From: Xiphydria camelus
Taxonomy: Eukaryota > Arthropoda > Insecta > Hymenoptera > Xiphydriidae
Direction: 5' to 3'
Length of the DNA stretch: 64,000 bases
Assembly: GCA_963678675.1 (NCBI GenBank)
Contig: OY783195.1
Coordinates: 19,375,342-19,439,341 of the forward strand
In this document: positions 44,495 through 55,616 of the stretch, piece after piece
How positions within the stretch are numbered: the stretch's first letter is position 1
How the letters are laid out: every line of letters starts with the position of its first letter
The notes under the pieces: model-generated
Told to the model about the DNA's origin: nothing
Seen by the model: only the letters and a program-made list of their open reading frames with translations
The model's database searches: none
Position numbers and translations under genes: made by a program

Positions 44495-46319
44495 TCTCAA
44501 TAGTGGTGAATGTGGCAGACGCTCTGACAGCTAGCTATTATCAAATCGTTTGGATTTTTTTTTAATAATCAAGATAGTGCATGGAAGCAGTGTCATTTTT
44601 CTCTGGTTGCTGGTGCATTAAGAGCAGGAAAGGAGACATCTGTATCTCGGAAGAAGTGGCATCAGATAAGTTACTTCCTAACTGACTGTCTTAACCTCAT
44701 TTTCATCCCTTATACAGAACAAATATCTTTGTGGTTATTCTATTTTTTGTTTTCAGCGCCATACGAGAACGGGACGGATTGATGGAAATTTGATTTTTCT
44801 TCGCAGTCAAAAATCAACCTAGGTAGAAAAGAATTCTCTAGAATTGCGGTACAATGCCACGGTATGAATATCAGGTTCTACCGACATGACATGCTTCGAC
44901 AAGGTCTGTATCAACTTTAGCGGTATATTGGGGGCACTGCACTAATCCTGTGGCACATTTTTCTATCTGGGGAAGCATATTATTATGGTAGTATAGCTGT
45001 ACAGCGTTCCGATAATATACCGTCTTCCCGTACTGACAGTATACATGCATTTTTTACCTTTAATATGCAGGAATTAAAAATCTCTAGAACCCTGCGGTAC
45101 AATGCCACGGTATGAATATCAGGTTCTACCGACATGACATGCTTCGACAAGGTCTGTATCAACTTTAGCGGTATATTGGGGGCACTGCACTAATCCTGTG
45201 GCACATTGTTCTATCTGGGAAAGCATATTATTATGGTAGTACAGCTGTACAGCGTTCCGATAATATATAATTGGAACTTTTGATAATACGAAAGGGGGAA
45301 TATATCGATAAAGAAAAGATAATAAAATAATTACTTCATTATTGTAATCCAATTCTATCGTATCTCCTACTTTTCTACCACGGCTTTCCCAGATAGAAAA
45401 ATGTGCCACAGGATTAGTGCAGTGCCCCCAATATAATGCTAAAGTTGATACAGACCTCGTCGAAGCATGTCATGTCGGTAGAATTTGATATTCCTACCGT
45501 GGCATTGTACCGCAGAGTTCTAGAGATTTTTAATTCCGGCATATTAGAGGTAAAAAAATGCATGTATACTGTCAGTACGGGAAGACGGTATATTATCGGA
45601 ACGCTGTGCTTTCCCAGATAGAAAAATGTGCCACGGAATTAGTGCAGTGCCCCCAATATACCGCTAAAGTTGATACAGACCTTGTCGATGCATGTCATGT
45701 CGGTAGAACCTGATATTCATACCGTGGCATTGTACCGCAATTCTAGAGAATTCTTTTCTACCTAGGTTGATTTTTGACTGCGAAGAAAAATCAAATTTCC
45801 ATCAATCCGTCCCGTTCTCGTATGGCGCTGAAAACAAAAAATAGAGTAACCACAAAGATATTTGTTCTGTATAAGGGATGAAAATGAGGTTAAGGCAGTC
45901 AGTTAGGAAGTAACTTATCTGATGCCACTTCTTCCGAGATACAGATGTCTCCTTTCCTGCTCTTCATGCACCAGCAACCAGAGAAAAATGACACTGCTTC
46001 CGTGCACTATCTTGATTATTAAAAAAAAATCCAAACGATTTGATAATAGCTAGCTATCAGAGCGTCTCTCACATTCACCACTATTGATATGACCGATGTT
46101 TTTCGGACTGAAACGTCTATTTGGTTCGTGTCCCTGCTATTTGGTTCAAATATCTGCTATTTGGTTCGAGTACCGGCTGTCGGTATTGTCACCGAATTTT
46201 AGGGAACCATCTTGGAATTTTAGGGAACCATATTGGAATTTTAGGGAACCATCTTGGATCCGATGGCGCCAACCGATATGCAATGTGCTACGCTGGCGTG
46301 TATTGAAAGGGACAGATTG
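44495..46319. mobile_element. large nested palindrome ending in an O-type terminus (O5)
   Basis: Arm 44495-45270 pairs with arm 45364-46089. Inside each arm a ~190-bp segment (GGTACAATGCCACGGTATGA through GGGGGCACTGCACTAATCCT) is present twice: 44850-45035 and 45090-45270 on the left, 45364-45530 and 45607-45745 inverted on the right. From 46080 the sequence continues as an O element, with three copies of TTTTAGGGAACCAT spaced about 20 bp, ending GGACAGATTG next to TA. A CAG-ended pyrimidine run (TTTTTTGTTTTCAGCGCC) near 44745 looks like a splice acceptor but no exon follows. Confidence 0.8.
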
Positions 46320-46339
46320 TATGTAACAACATACATACA

Positions 46340-46850
46340 GGGTCAGTCGCACTATACACGCCAGCAAATGGGTTGCATATCGCTCGGCGCTTAGGAGATA
46401 CCGATGATTCCTGTACCGTATGTCCCACTCTGTACGGGCCAGTTTGAAGTTACCTTCGGGGAGGCTTGGTCAGTACTTGAGCCATTTAATACCGGTAGAC
46501 GTCGAGTCAGTAGTTAGAGTTGGTGTCAATTCGGGTGATCGAAGCATCTAACTTCGAAATTATGAATTTGTGAATAATGGAAATTACTCACCATTATTCA
46601 CAAATTCATAATTTCGAGGTCAGACGCTTCGATCTCCCGAATTGACACCAACTCGACTTCTACCGGTATTAAATGTTTCGATTACCGACCAAGCCTCCCT
46701 GAAGGTAACTTTCAAACTGGTCCGTACAGAGTGGGACATACGGTAATTTAATGGTAATTTCGTTAGCCCGGACTCAAACCCCGATAGCCCGGACTCAAAC
46801 CAAAGAGACGTATCAATTTGAAAAACATCGGCTAACTTTTAGTGTAGGTG
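46340..46850. mobile_element. O-family fragment (O6) hosting N2
   Basis: TATACACGCCAGCAAATGGG, TTGCATATCGC at the left; after N2 the O sequence resumes with TAATTTAATGGTAATTTCG and two tandem copies of AGCCCGGACTCAAACC, then AGAGACGTATCAATTTGAAA. The right terminal repeat is not evident. Confidence 0.7.
46416..46743. mobile_element. N-family MITE N2, nested in O6
   Basis: CCGTATGTCCCACTCTGTAC at the left and inverse at the right, TA at 46414-46415 and 46744-46745. Removing it with one TA rejoins CCTGTAATTTAATGG, matching CTGTAATTCGGTGG in O3. 328 bp. Confidence 0.92.
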
Positions 46851-47100
46851 ATGGGTGCTCCGAAAAATGTGACAGCTGTTTGTGTTTTTATTATTAATAA
46901 ATAGAAGCCGTGCTATTTTTCTGTAGTCATTCATCGAACATAGACAACAGAAAAAAGGAGTCGAAATGCAATCAGATAAGTTAATTTCTGAATTACTTCA
47001 TTTAACCTCATTTTGATAACCTATAAAGAATACATATCTTTGTGGTCACTTCTTTTTTTCTTTCAGCATTGCATATGAGGACGGGACGAACTCTTTGAGG
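46850..47100. repeat. diverged copy of the O5 inner sequence
   Basis: TAACCTCATTTTGATAACCT, ATATCTTTGTGGTCACTTCT and ATGAGGACGGGACG follow 44695-44780 (TAACCTCATTTTCATCCCTT ... ATACGAGAACGGGACG) in the same order. Confidence 0.65.
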
Positions 47101-47269
47101 ACTAAGCGGAATTAATCTTTCTACATATTGGAGAATCCAAGTCGTGGGAGAAGAACAAAAACATCGAAGTAACTATAATACTTTATTTCTATTTTTTCTC
47201 ATCGGTGCTTGCCCTCTGCCTTCCTACTACAAGTTTCGATTTATATACTAAATTTTATTTTATTTTTAG

Positions 47270-47480
47270 TTCATCGCCTCCACTCCATCGCCTTCGACTT
47301 CTTCTACCCAGTGAGGATTTCTCACGGACCAATAGTGGGCGTTGTGATTATTCACTAATCCTTCGTTGTAGAATTTCGATTCGTCTGTGAACAAAATCTT
47401 CTGACGAACGAGGGACCGTCCACTTGCCGTTCCAAAAACCAGTCGGAATAGTTCATTCGTCGAGCTGGATCTAGCTAATT
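47270..47480 (-). pseudogene. IS630/Tc1-mariner-type transposase fragment
   Basis: On the minus strand one frame reads KILFTDESKFYNEGLVNNHN followed by AHYWSVRNPHWVEEVEGDG. LFTDE with F and the N-x-H-N-x-H-Y-W-x-x-x-N-P block is the region around a catalytic Asp of IS630/Tc1/mariner-like transposases. Immediately upstream the sense is in another frame (RMNYSDWFLERQVDGPSFVR), so a one-base shift lies near 47405. Farther upstream only scattered matches remain. N-terminal DNA-binding and last acidic residue are absent. The annotated-length frames in this area are not the right ones. Inactive. Confidence 0.72.
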
Positions 47481-47599
47481 GTACGCTGAAACATGCCCAA
47501 GTTGTATTCAGCCTTGAGAAGATTTATTTTCAATATTGGACCAAAGGTACGGCAATCCTGTTGCTTCAACTTCCAGGTATATTAATTGTAAGTATTACT

Positions 47600-47795
47600 G
47601 CAGAACGAGTAGGTTAAAAGATTTTCGTGAAGACTCACGATTTTCTGATATGTCATTTCGTACAGGTGCAACCGAAGAGGATCTAGCTCGTGTCCTGTCC
47701 GTAAAAAGATGACTCGATGGACATCGAAGAATGTCAGGCTTGTCACCGAGCGCCTATTACCCACGGTACATTAATTGCAATACGCGCTTCTCGTT
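47600..47795. other. no gene supported
   Basis: Mixed sequence; a 60-codon minus frame is not recognised. Confidence 0.3.
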
Positions 47796-47799
47796 TCAT

Positions 47800-48085
47800 T
47801 CAACTATTCCAGCGTTAAATAACTTTTACTTCTTTCAAGGTAGTCACCTTTTATGAACTGTTCGTGGTAGGAGGCAGCGATCGATAATAGAGACTCGTCG
47901 TAGACAAGTTCGTCTATTAAAACTAAAAGGCAATTGGTGTGCAACTGGAACATCATCGCAGGAATAATTTGTCTACGATTAGTCACAATCATTGATCGTT
48001 GCCCCCTACGACCACCAATTCGTACAAGAGGTAAATGCTTTGAAAGAAGTAAAAGTTACTTAGAGCAGGAATAGTTAAAACGAAA
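47800..48085. repeat. inverted repeat
   Basis: AACTTTTACTTCTTTCAA near 47820 pairs with TTGAAAGAAGTAAAAGTT near 48041, and GGTAGGAGGCAGCGATCGAT with ATCATTGATCGTTGCCCCCT. Loop around 47900-47980. Confidence 0.75.
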
Positions 48086-48101
48086 ATCGCATATTGCAAT
48101 G

Positions 48102-48440
48102 AAAAAAATTTATTAAAAAATTTTAATAAAAAAGAACTTGCCGCGTTTTTTCCCTTCAAAATAAAAAATTCAGACACAGAATTATACTCGATGTTTATGC
48201 ACTTATGATTTTAAATAAATTCATACACTTATATGATACCACCAGTATACCGAATGTCGTACGAGAAACCGATCAGGCGGGGGCCTTCTGAATTTCTCTG
48301 AATTTGACTTCGGCAGTGCAATTTATGAATCACTCTAACAGCGTCCAAGCACTACCAATTATTCGGTATAGTGGACAAAATATGAAAACTTAAACGCGGC
48401 AAGTTCTTTTTTATTAAAATTTTTTTATAAATTTTTTTAG
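48102..48440. repeat. inverted repeat with ~50-bp arms
   Basis: TTTTAATAAAAAAGAACTTG, CCGCG at 48120-48145 pairs with CGCGGCAAGTTCTTTTTTAT at 48395. Outer parts are A/T runs. Possibly a MITE; no clear target duplication. Confidence 0.65.
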
Positions 48441-48640
48441 TCGAATTTTGGAGTCACTTGATTTACAATAATTTCCCTTTCAAATGATGCCTTTTACTTT
48501 TTATATATAACTCTTCAACATGGCAATCTTAATTGATTTCAAATCTTTTTTGGAGAGTATTTTACGTATCAATTTTTGTTGGCACTGAATGAACATGCCG
48601 CCTTTTTTTACAGAGAATCTGTTTTTGTGGGTGCCTATAT

Positions 48641-48663
48641 ACCGTATGTGTCAGACATACGGT
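48641..48663. repeat. micro-palindrome of two N-family tips
   Basis: ACCGTATGTG then TCAGACATACGGT: two inverted N-element tips joined tail to tail, only 13 bp before the N3 element. May be an excision footprint or a collapsed element. Confidence 0.6.
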
Positions 48664-48676
48664 ATGTATATGTATA

Positions 48677-49188
48677 CCGTATGTCCAACGGCAAACCGAT
48701 CGAGTGCCGAGACTTTGAAATTTGATTTCGGTAGTGTTTGGATGGTGCTCGAGTCATTTGACTTCAAAAGAGTGCGCTGCATAAGAGGGAATAGTATCAA
48801 ACGTCTGATTTTCCGATAGCTGTCAATTCGGGAGATCGAAGTATCTTAATTCGAAATAGTGAATTTGTGAATAATGATGAGTAATTTTTAGAAGTGATAA
48901 GAAATAATCATTCGAGTTTTTAAACACTTGGGGAATTCCATCGAACGAACAAGAATGATTATTTTTTATCACTGCTAAAAATTACTCACCATTATTCACA
49001 GATTCATGATTTCAAGGTCAGACGCTTCGATCTCCCGAATTGACAGCTATCGGGAAATCAGCGTTTAACACTTTTTCCGCTTACGCAGCGCATTTTTCTG
49101 AAGCCAAATGACTCGAGCTCCGTCCAAACACTGCGGAAGTCAAATTTCAAAATCTCGACACTCGATTGGTTTGTCGTTGGACATACGG
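48677..49188. mobile_element. N-family MITE N3
   Basis: CCGTATGTCCAACGGCAAAC left and inverse right, TA at 48675-48676 and 49189-49190. The usual AATTCGGGAGATCGAAGYRT core is present in both arms. The centre is larger than in N1/N2: an inner palindrome (TGATAAGAAATAATCATTCG against its inverse at about 48950) is inserted. 512 bp. Confidence 0.9.
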
Positions 49189-49369
49189 TATACATTTTCA
49201 TATTAACTGTACAAATTTGCTTTCGCCTTATCGATTCGTAGATCACTTCAAAAGATGACCAGTTTTTCGCGGAATTCGTACGCTGCCCGATAGATGTGGG
49301 AAAGTAGTGGCCAGCGATGGACAATACTTTGAATCATAAATGTGTAACCAGTTTTTTACAATGAAGCCT

Positions 49370-49420
49370 CAAATTTCGGAAAAACGGCGGAAGCAAAGTT
49401 GTAGACCTATTACGTTCGTC
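49370..49420 (+). repeat. stub of the right-edge satellite interruption
   Basis: GGAAAAACGGCGGAAGCAAA, GTTGTAGACCTATTA matches the small foldback at 63776-63845 and the satellite junction after it. Confidence 0.6.
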
Positions 49421-49681
49421 AATAGGGAGGTTCGGACCAAAAATATTTTATGTTATTTCTCTATGGAAACTATTATGCATGTATAAGTAACCATGTACGT
49501 GAAAGAATTAAAAAAAAAAAAATTTCTACTTCAAATTGCCCATTGTAACTCCGGCGATAACGTTAGGGACGAGAACGTTTTCTTATTGGTTTGACGTCAC
49601 TTGCCAGACACAAGCTCCGCCTCCTCCCGGGGAGCAGTGCAGGCATATAGCGCGAACGTGATTTAACTATCTGGCTCTCTT

Positions 49682-49897
49682 GGATCGGCAAATGTTTCGG
49701 GGGTGAATCAGCGATGGTCAGAAGGGAAAAGGGCTAAGCTTCTATTTGACGAAAGGCTTATTGTTGAGACAGATGAAGTTGATAAAAACAATAAGATCGA
49801 CGTAAATTCCTCAAAAGATTCTGAAGTAAATAAATTTCAACGAAGTGCACGTATTAGAGATTTGCGTAATGTATCATATGATGATGATTACTGTTGA
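49682..49897 (+). pseudogene. unrecognised open frame inside the GGGAGG element
   Basis: Open from about 49682 to TGA at 49895-49897. The readable part is NQRWSEGKRAKLLFDERLIV, then ETDEVDKNNKIDVNSSKDSE, ending SYDDDYC. The in-frame start is unclear: 49703 is GTG, and the ATG at 49692 belongs to another frame. Polar, charged, protein-like composition with no motif I can name. Because both element ends flank it, it may be a coding leftover of the element's own gene. Confidence 0.3.
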
Positions 49898-50231
49898 ATA
49901 TTAATTTTTTATAAATTTGATCACGATACTATCAATTTTTATGTAATCTTATTAGAATATAAGAGTAATTTGTATCTACAAACTATGTATGTATCAGCAT
50001 AAATTTAAGATTGAATGATAATGATTACTTGGTCTGATTGAGGTCTTCTTTTGGGGTTTTTCCTTAATCCGTAGCAACAAATGTTGGACCATTGTTATGT
50101 TCCCCAAAAGCAAATTATATAATACATAGATAAGAAAACTTCTACATTAATTTAATCGATTACTTCTTGAGTGAGAGTATTGAAATAAGCAAAAACTGCT
50201 CGATGTTAGATATTTATAATCCTAAGTTTAA

Positions 50232-50529
50232 CCCTTTCGCTCATGGTGACCACAAATGTGGATACGTGGATTAATGTATATATAAGGTCATAAATTAGAA
50301 TTTTGACCGTTTGTTCACAAGAAGTACATTCGTGGACATTGTAACGAACGTATAAGGTACATATCGCCATACAAATTAAAAATTACATTTATAAATAAAC
50401 TAAAAACATTAAATTTATGCAAAGAAAATTTTTTTTTATTAAAAAAAATTAAAATTTAAAGCATCGAAGAGCTGGAATATACATTATCAATTGTATGGCT
50501 GTAAAAATAAAAGTTCGTGAGTGAAAGGG
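50232..50529. mobile_element. TTAA-flanked piggyBac-like MITE M3
   Basis: TTAA at 50228-50231 and 50530-50533; ends CCCTTTCGCTCATGG and inverse CCCTTTCACTCACGAAC. 298 bp. Closest in its tips to M1. Confidence 0.82.
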
Positions 50530-51095
50530 TTAAGAATATGATTTATTATCGCAAAGGAAAGGTAAGAGGGTACAGATTTATAACTCTAGCCTTGCTAAAA
50601 AGTTTCCAATACTTTACAACCGGAAAAAACCTGGCGGGCCTAGCGGCCCAGATGAGCATGTGGTTTGTAGTTTGATACAGAGTGATTTCTGGTCACTCTG
50701 TCCCTTCTAAACGGGCTTTGCAGCGTCTACTAAATAAGAAATAGTTAGTTCCGAGACAGCAACAACGATGTGTATGTGATTTTTGGACGTGTGGACGTTA
50801 AAACCCGCGCTGAAGCTACTACTACTTAATACGTACTGCTGGCTGTTGCGTTTTCTACGGTAAATCTACTCGTTGCGAGCATAGGTTGGACGTTGCGGCG
50901 GGGGTGTCTGGCAACTGACGTCACGCAACGTAGCCTCGTGTCGAGGTCCTGCTTTCTAGCCTCGCGTCAATTCATGATTTTTAAATATTTATAGCACGAT
51001 TAACTCTTAATATTTTGCGCTACAACTTCGGTTAACGTTTTTGTGACCCAAACTCTATCGATTTTCATTTTTAAAAAAATTACCGAACCTCCCTA

Positions 51096-53587
51096 TTATA
51101 ATTGTCGAGCATTCTCGTGCGATATCGATTTTCTCCAACGATGGTACGCGGAGTATCTATCATCACTCGCCTTTCTACCATGACAGGTTCGAACGAAGTA
51201 GATAATACCTCTCGCTATGGGATGCGAATCATCCAAAAAGCGGATCAGCGTGGTTCATTTGCTAGACCCAGATTCATCCCGGTATTACCGATAACCGGAA
51301 AACCTTACATCGGATCTCTCGACCTGTAACTCCGTTATGGAGAAAATTCGATAGAACCTAGCTCATATAATCAAACTCTGTATGGTTGATCAACTCCGAG
51401 ATTCGCGGGCAATTCTCGAAGGATCTCGTGTTTACTTTCGAGAGAAGGTTGGTGAGACAGAGCAGAGGTGAAGAGATGTAATGCGAGATACCGTGAAGAG
51501 GATTCTTAGTCTTTCGCATTCTTTCTCTTTTCCACCCCTCTCTCCCTCTCTCCCTCTCTGTTCTCAATCTCATCCACTCGCTATCCCGCAGAAAGAAAGG
51601 CTCGTGCATTATTACAGTTCACGGTCATCCACACTTGCATGGTCAAAAGTTGTCACATCTTCGAATCAAGAAAGCAAAGATGTTAACGGCACTGAGAATA
51701 TAACGTATCCTCCTTCTACGGGTGCATGATCGTTTACAGATCTATTATTTATGTTGATAACTTCCAAATGAAGTTGGATACACGATTCTGGCTGTTGGGT
51801 TGGTTGGCCGGGTGGTCCGCTGGTTCTTGCAAAGTATGGAGATCTTTTCAGTCGTGCAGTAAGGCGAGTCGAGTCAACCCGAGAACAAGATTCAAGCGGA
51901 AAGTTTTGCGAGTTAATGGGGCGAAGGTAATGCCACGGCCGCAACAGCAACAACCACCCTCACTCCTCTCTTTTTCCCCTCGGTTCTCCTCTTGCCTTCT
52001 CTAGGTCTTTCCACCTCTGCTCCCACAAGAAGAACGTTGCGCTCTCTCACACGTACCCACCTCGTGCTACTCTACGAAATCCCCTTCTACTCCTATTGCT
52101 CCCCCTCGCACCGCTCTTTTTTCCACACCTACTCGAAGTAAAGCAGCTGCTAGTCGCAATTTTTTTCTGCTGTACTCCACATCACTCGCGAAAGTCGCTG
52201 ACAATTGCACTGAGTATAGATCCGGTTACCAACTTTGTCCACGTTGTTTGCTTTATTAAAGGCATCAAAACTCAATTTTTGTGCGAGAGGCGGTCTCCCG
52301 TGACAAAGTCTCCCTAAGTATCCACGGTTTCACGCATGCTCGCTCCCTAGGACGAGCGGCGCGTTGGCGGGGACTCTACATCCCCGAGGGTTAGCGACGT
52401 TTGAAACTCTAGGAAAATCAACGATCGGAGAGAACTTCGACGTTTAGGAACGAAAATCGATAAATCAGTAGTGTCAGCACGAAGAATAAATTTCGTAATC
52501 GAAAGTTACATAGGTAGGTACTCTACTATGGAGAAATTGTATGAAACCAATCGGAATACCGGAGCTCTTCTCTAGTCTACACCGCGCTTCTCCCCGCTCC
52601 CACCCTCTCTTCCCCCTTCTCTTCTTGTAGGAATCTGGATTCTATTTAATTACCGCGAGCCCCTTGGAGTCCCTCAGCCTACCTACGGTAATGTAGCTAC
52701 CACCTCTCTACTGCTCTGCCTATCGCCATCAGCGATCCACCATCCTTCGTTGCGGTATAAAAGGCGGGTAGGGCCAGTAAAAGGGGTGGTGGCGCTAGTA
52801 TGGTGACAGGCTTTTTGAATCGTACTACTTTCACCCCCGTTGTTTCTCCTCCCATCCCAACTCTCAGACGTGGTACGTAATCTATTCGACATTAGTTACT
52901 CGCCAAGACCCGACACGGTGAATAGATATACTTCTAGAGAGCGAACCACCTAACGGCTTTCGATGCGCTGCTTTGCGGTGCTCCGCTATAGAAACTGAGG
53001 CTGGCACTATCCAGGCCCCTCTCTAAAGAGAATTTATTCAGCACCCCCCCTCCCCCTCCCCCTTTATCGAATATGGCAACGGACCTCAAATCGCACACCT
53101 ATATAAAAGAAAATCCCGTGAAATAGCGCACCTTCGTTCTTGACGAAAATTCATATAACTAGACTCATACAAAATTTAAAAGACCTACTTTTTGGAGCTG
53201 CTTAATTTTGGTTCAAGAAGGTTAACCAACCCCATAAAGTTTGGGCTCCAGTGGGCTATATCGCAAGTTAAGCGTGGTACAATGAAAGTTCAATATAAAA
53301 ATTGCTCGGCTTTTAAAGCCAAACTACTTTCAAGTTTAAGCTTTTATTCTATCTCGTTCCATATTAGAAGTAGCGGAATACGATCCAGTCTTTGGAAAGT
53401 TAGATCACACCGTCAAAAACAAGAATTTGGAAGATATACGAAAATGTGAGAGTCTTTTATTTCTATTAAACTTTAAAATACCTATACGCGGATTTTCATT
53501 AAGATCGACAGCAAATATTTCTAGTGATTTGTTATAATGAATTAAAAAGAAATATGCGGATAATGAGAGAAAAACGAACGTACTGTA
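51096..53587. other. quiet, GC-richer stretch without recognised gene
   Basis: Few repeats. CTCTCCCTCTCTCC-type runs at 51540-51560, C-runs at 53045-53065. Open frames of 70-95 codons on both strands at 51102-52317 and 52683-52892, none recognised. The low repeat load makes this the likeliest part of the window to be host single-copy DNA (intron, promoter or UTR). Confidence 0.35.
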
Positions 53588-53864
53588 CCGTATGTCCCAC
53601 TCTGTACCTACTGGCCAGTTTGAAAGTTACCTTCGGATAGGCTTGGTCGGTAATTGAGACATTTTATACCGTAATTATAATTATTTTCGTATTTTCCATT
53701 ATTCACAAATTCACAATTTCGAGGTTAGACGCTTCGATCTCTCGAATTGCCACCAACTCTAACTGCCGACTCGACTTCTACCGTATTAAATGACTCGATT
53801 ACCGACCAAGCCCATCCGAAGGTAACTCTCAAACTGGCCAGTACACAGAGTGGGACATATACGG
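53588..53864. mobile_element. N-family MITE N4
   Basis: CCGTATGTCCCACTCTGTAC at the left, inverse with a two-base insertion (GGGACATATACGG) at the right, TA both sides. The left arm has lost the GAGATCGAAG part; the right arm keeps TTCGATCTCTCGAATTG. 277 bp. Confidence 0.88.
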
Positions 53865-54190
53865 TATATGCATAGCTGTAAAATATTACCTCATTGTGAG
53901 TTATATAGGTAGGTATTTTAAATTTCAGAAAAGCGTCACAATTTGAACGTAGGTAAGAATAAGATATATACCATAGAATTTAATAAGACTTGTACTTGTA
54001 CTAATTGTAAGAATATCGGAATATTGTAAAGCGATCATTTAAAATTAAATTAAATAAAGTATCTTCACTTATAATATGTTATAACAATTGAAATTTCAGA
54101 AATTTACTAACAATGTAGGTATTTACTTATAGAATACGATCGAGTGTAAACAATATTCAATAATCTTTTACAACCGCTTACAGGATTTAA
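53865..54190. other. no gene supported
   Basis: AT-rich sequence only. Confidence 0.45.
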
Positions 54191-54204
54191 TAGTTGCCAT
54201 CCTT

Positions 54205-54740
54205 TGATGACGAGCCTCGATAGAGGTTCGAGTTAACCCTTCGTAACTCACTAGAAACCTACGACCTTAGGCAGTCGCATGGCGAGCGTTGAACCGCCGT
54301 GCTAAATGGAGCACGCTGTTGCCACATTGACATTCAGTGATGCGTGCGAGTAGGATGAATGTAAGTGTGTCGTGGCAACACTGTATCTCGAGCATTTGTC
54401 GGAGAGCTACTCGCACTGGGCGTCTCGGCGCCGCTTTTCCGTTCGCTCGGACAATTATCATTTTCTTTTAGTTGTGCAAGTGTATTTTTTGAAAAATTAT
54501 AGCCACGGGCCGTTTCAGGAATGTATAAAGGAAGCATTTATATTTTTTTTTCGAATTTTTCTAATAGTAAAAAATATACAAAATCACTTGAAATCTAAAA
54601 ACGGCGGCGCCGCGCTCATATAGCGAGTGACGAAGGGTTAAGGATTAAAGCGAAGCGCCTGTCCGACGGCAAGACTCGATAGACTATTATATTCCGCGTA
54701 TAGTTTGTACCTGTACAAGAGGTATTAATTTTTCAGGATT
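54205..54740 (+). repeat. Y-family repeat copy 1, split by M4
   Basis: GAGCCTCGATAGAGGTTCGAG at 54211, then M4, then AAAGCGAAGCGCCTGTCCGA from 54647 and TAGTTTGTACCTGTAC near 54710. The same order is seen without the MITE at 55180-55270 and 60850-60925. Confidence 0.8.
54237..54637. mobile_element. TTAA-flanked piggyBac-like MITE M4
   Basis: TTAA at 54233-54236 and 54638-54641; ends CCCTTCGTAACTCACTA and inverse CCCTTCGTCACTCGCTA. 401 bp. It interrupts a Y repeat cleanly. The frames at 54267-54623 lie inside it and are unrecognised. Confidence 0.85.
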
Positions 54741-54744
54741 TTTC

Positions 54745-55175
54745 AGGGGCCTTTCGATAAACAAGGTCTATAACTTACTAGCTCTCATTGAATGAAACCA
54801 GATGTCTTTTCGCGACAACTCCACCTTTTAGCACTTACCTAAAACAGAGAAAAATATGTTTTCATTAGTTTACTAAAGGTTTGAGGAATCATTGATGGAA
54901 ATAACATTTGAGCTACAAAAAATCATAACATCCTATACGAGATTATGGAATATATTAATCGGGCATCACATGCAAAGATATGATATATTTATGGAATCGA
55001 GTTTCTTTAAGATTTAACGTTCGCATTAATATTTTTAAATCGAGCCAGTATATAGAGTGCGGATGACATCTACGTGCTTATCAGTAAATATGGCGGATAA
55101 TTTGACCACGAGTTTTCCAACTTACAACTTTGAATCACGTTTGGAAAGCGCAATATCAACAGACTCGACAGACGC
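54745..55175. other. no gene supported
   Basis: Mixed AT-rich sequence between two Y repeats. Confidence 0.4.
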
Positions 55176-55179
55176 TGGC

Positions 55180-55275
55180 GCCAAGGCCTAAAGCGAAGCA
55201 CCTGTCCGACGTCGAGACTTGACAAGCTATTATCCTACTCTGCGTGTAGTTTGTGCATGTACATCTAGCGTCAAT
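55180..55275 (+). repeat. Y-family repeat copy 2
   Basis: CCTAAAGCGAAGCACCTGTC, GAGACTTGACAAGCTATTAT, TAGTTTGTGCATGTAC in the same order as 54645-54715. Confidence 0.75.
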
Positions 55276-55616
55276 AATTCTGATCGACTAGTTTTGGGTG
55301 ACGGTACTTTTATCGAGTCGACTGTGACTAAAAGATTCGAATGAATCTTAGTGTTTTCGCATGAAAGTTAAATTTTATTGGTACTTCATGGCAAAACAAG
55401 AAGAACCGCTCTTACCGTTCAACTATGATCGACTCAATAAAGTACCAGCATCCAAAGCGGGTCGTCCAGAAACATTGACGCTAGGTGTACAAGAGCTATT
55501 AAATTGTCAGAAATTATGGTCTTTCGATAAGCAAATTTACTTTCATTACGTCATTTTAGGACTAGGATTCAATTAAACATATATAAAGGTCATTCGGTAC
55601 GCTTTACCCAGAGTTA

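Larger units (their letters stand above)
49425..51093. mobile_element. GGGAGGTTCGG-ended element hosting M3
   Basis: GGGAGGTTCGG at the left and its inverse CCGAACCTCCC at the right, with TA at 49423-49424 and 51094-51095. A second inverted pair inside, TGACGTCACTTGCCAGACAC (49591) against GTGTCTGGCAACTGACGTCA (50905), confirms both ends belong together. 1669 bp, of which 298 bp is a TTAA MITE. It holds one modest open frame. Superfamily unassigned. Confidence 0.7.
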
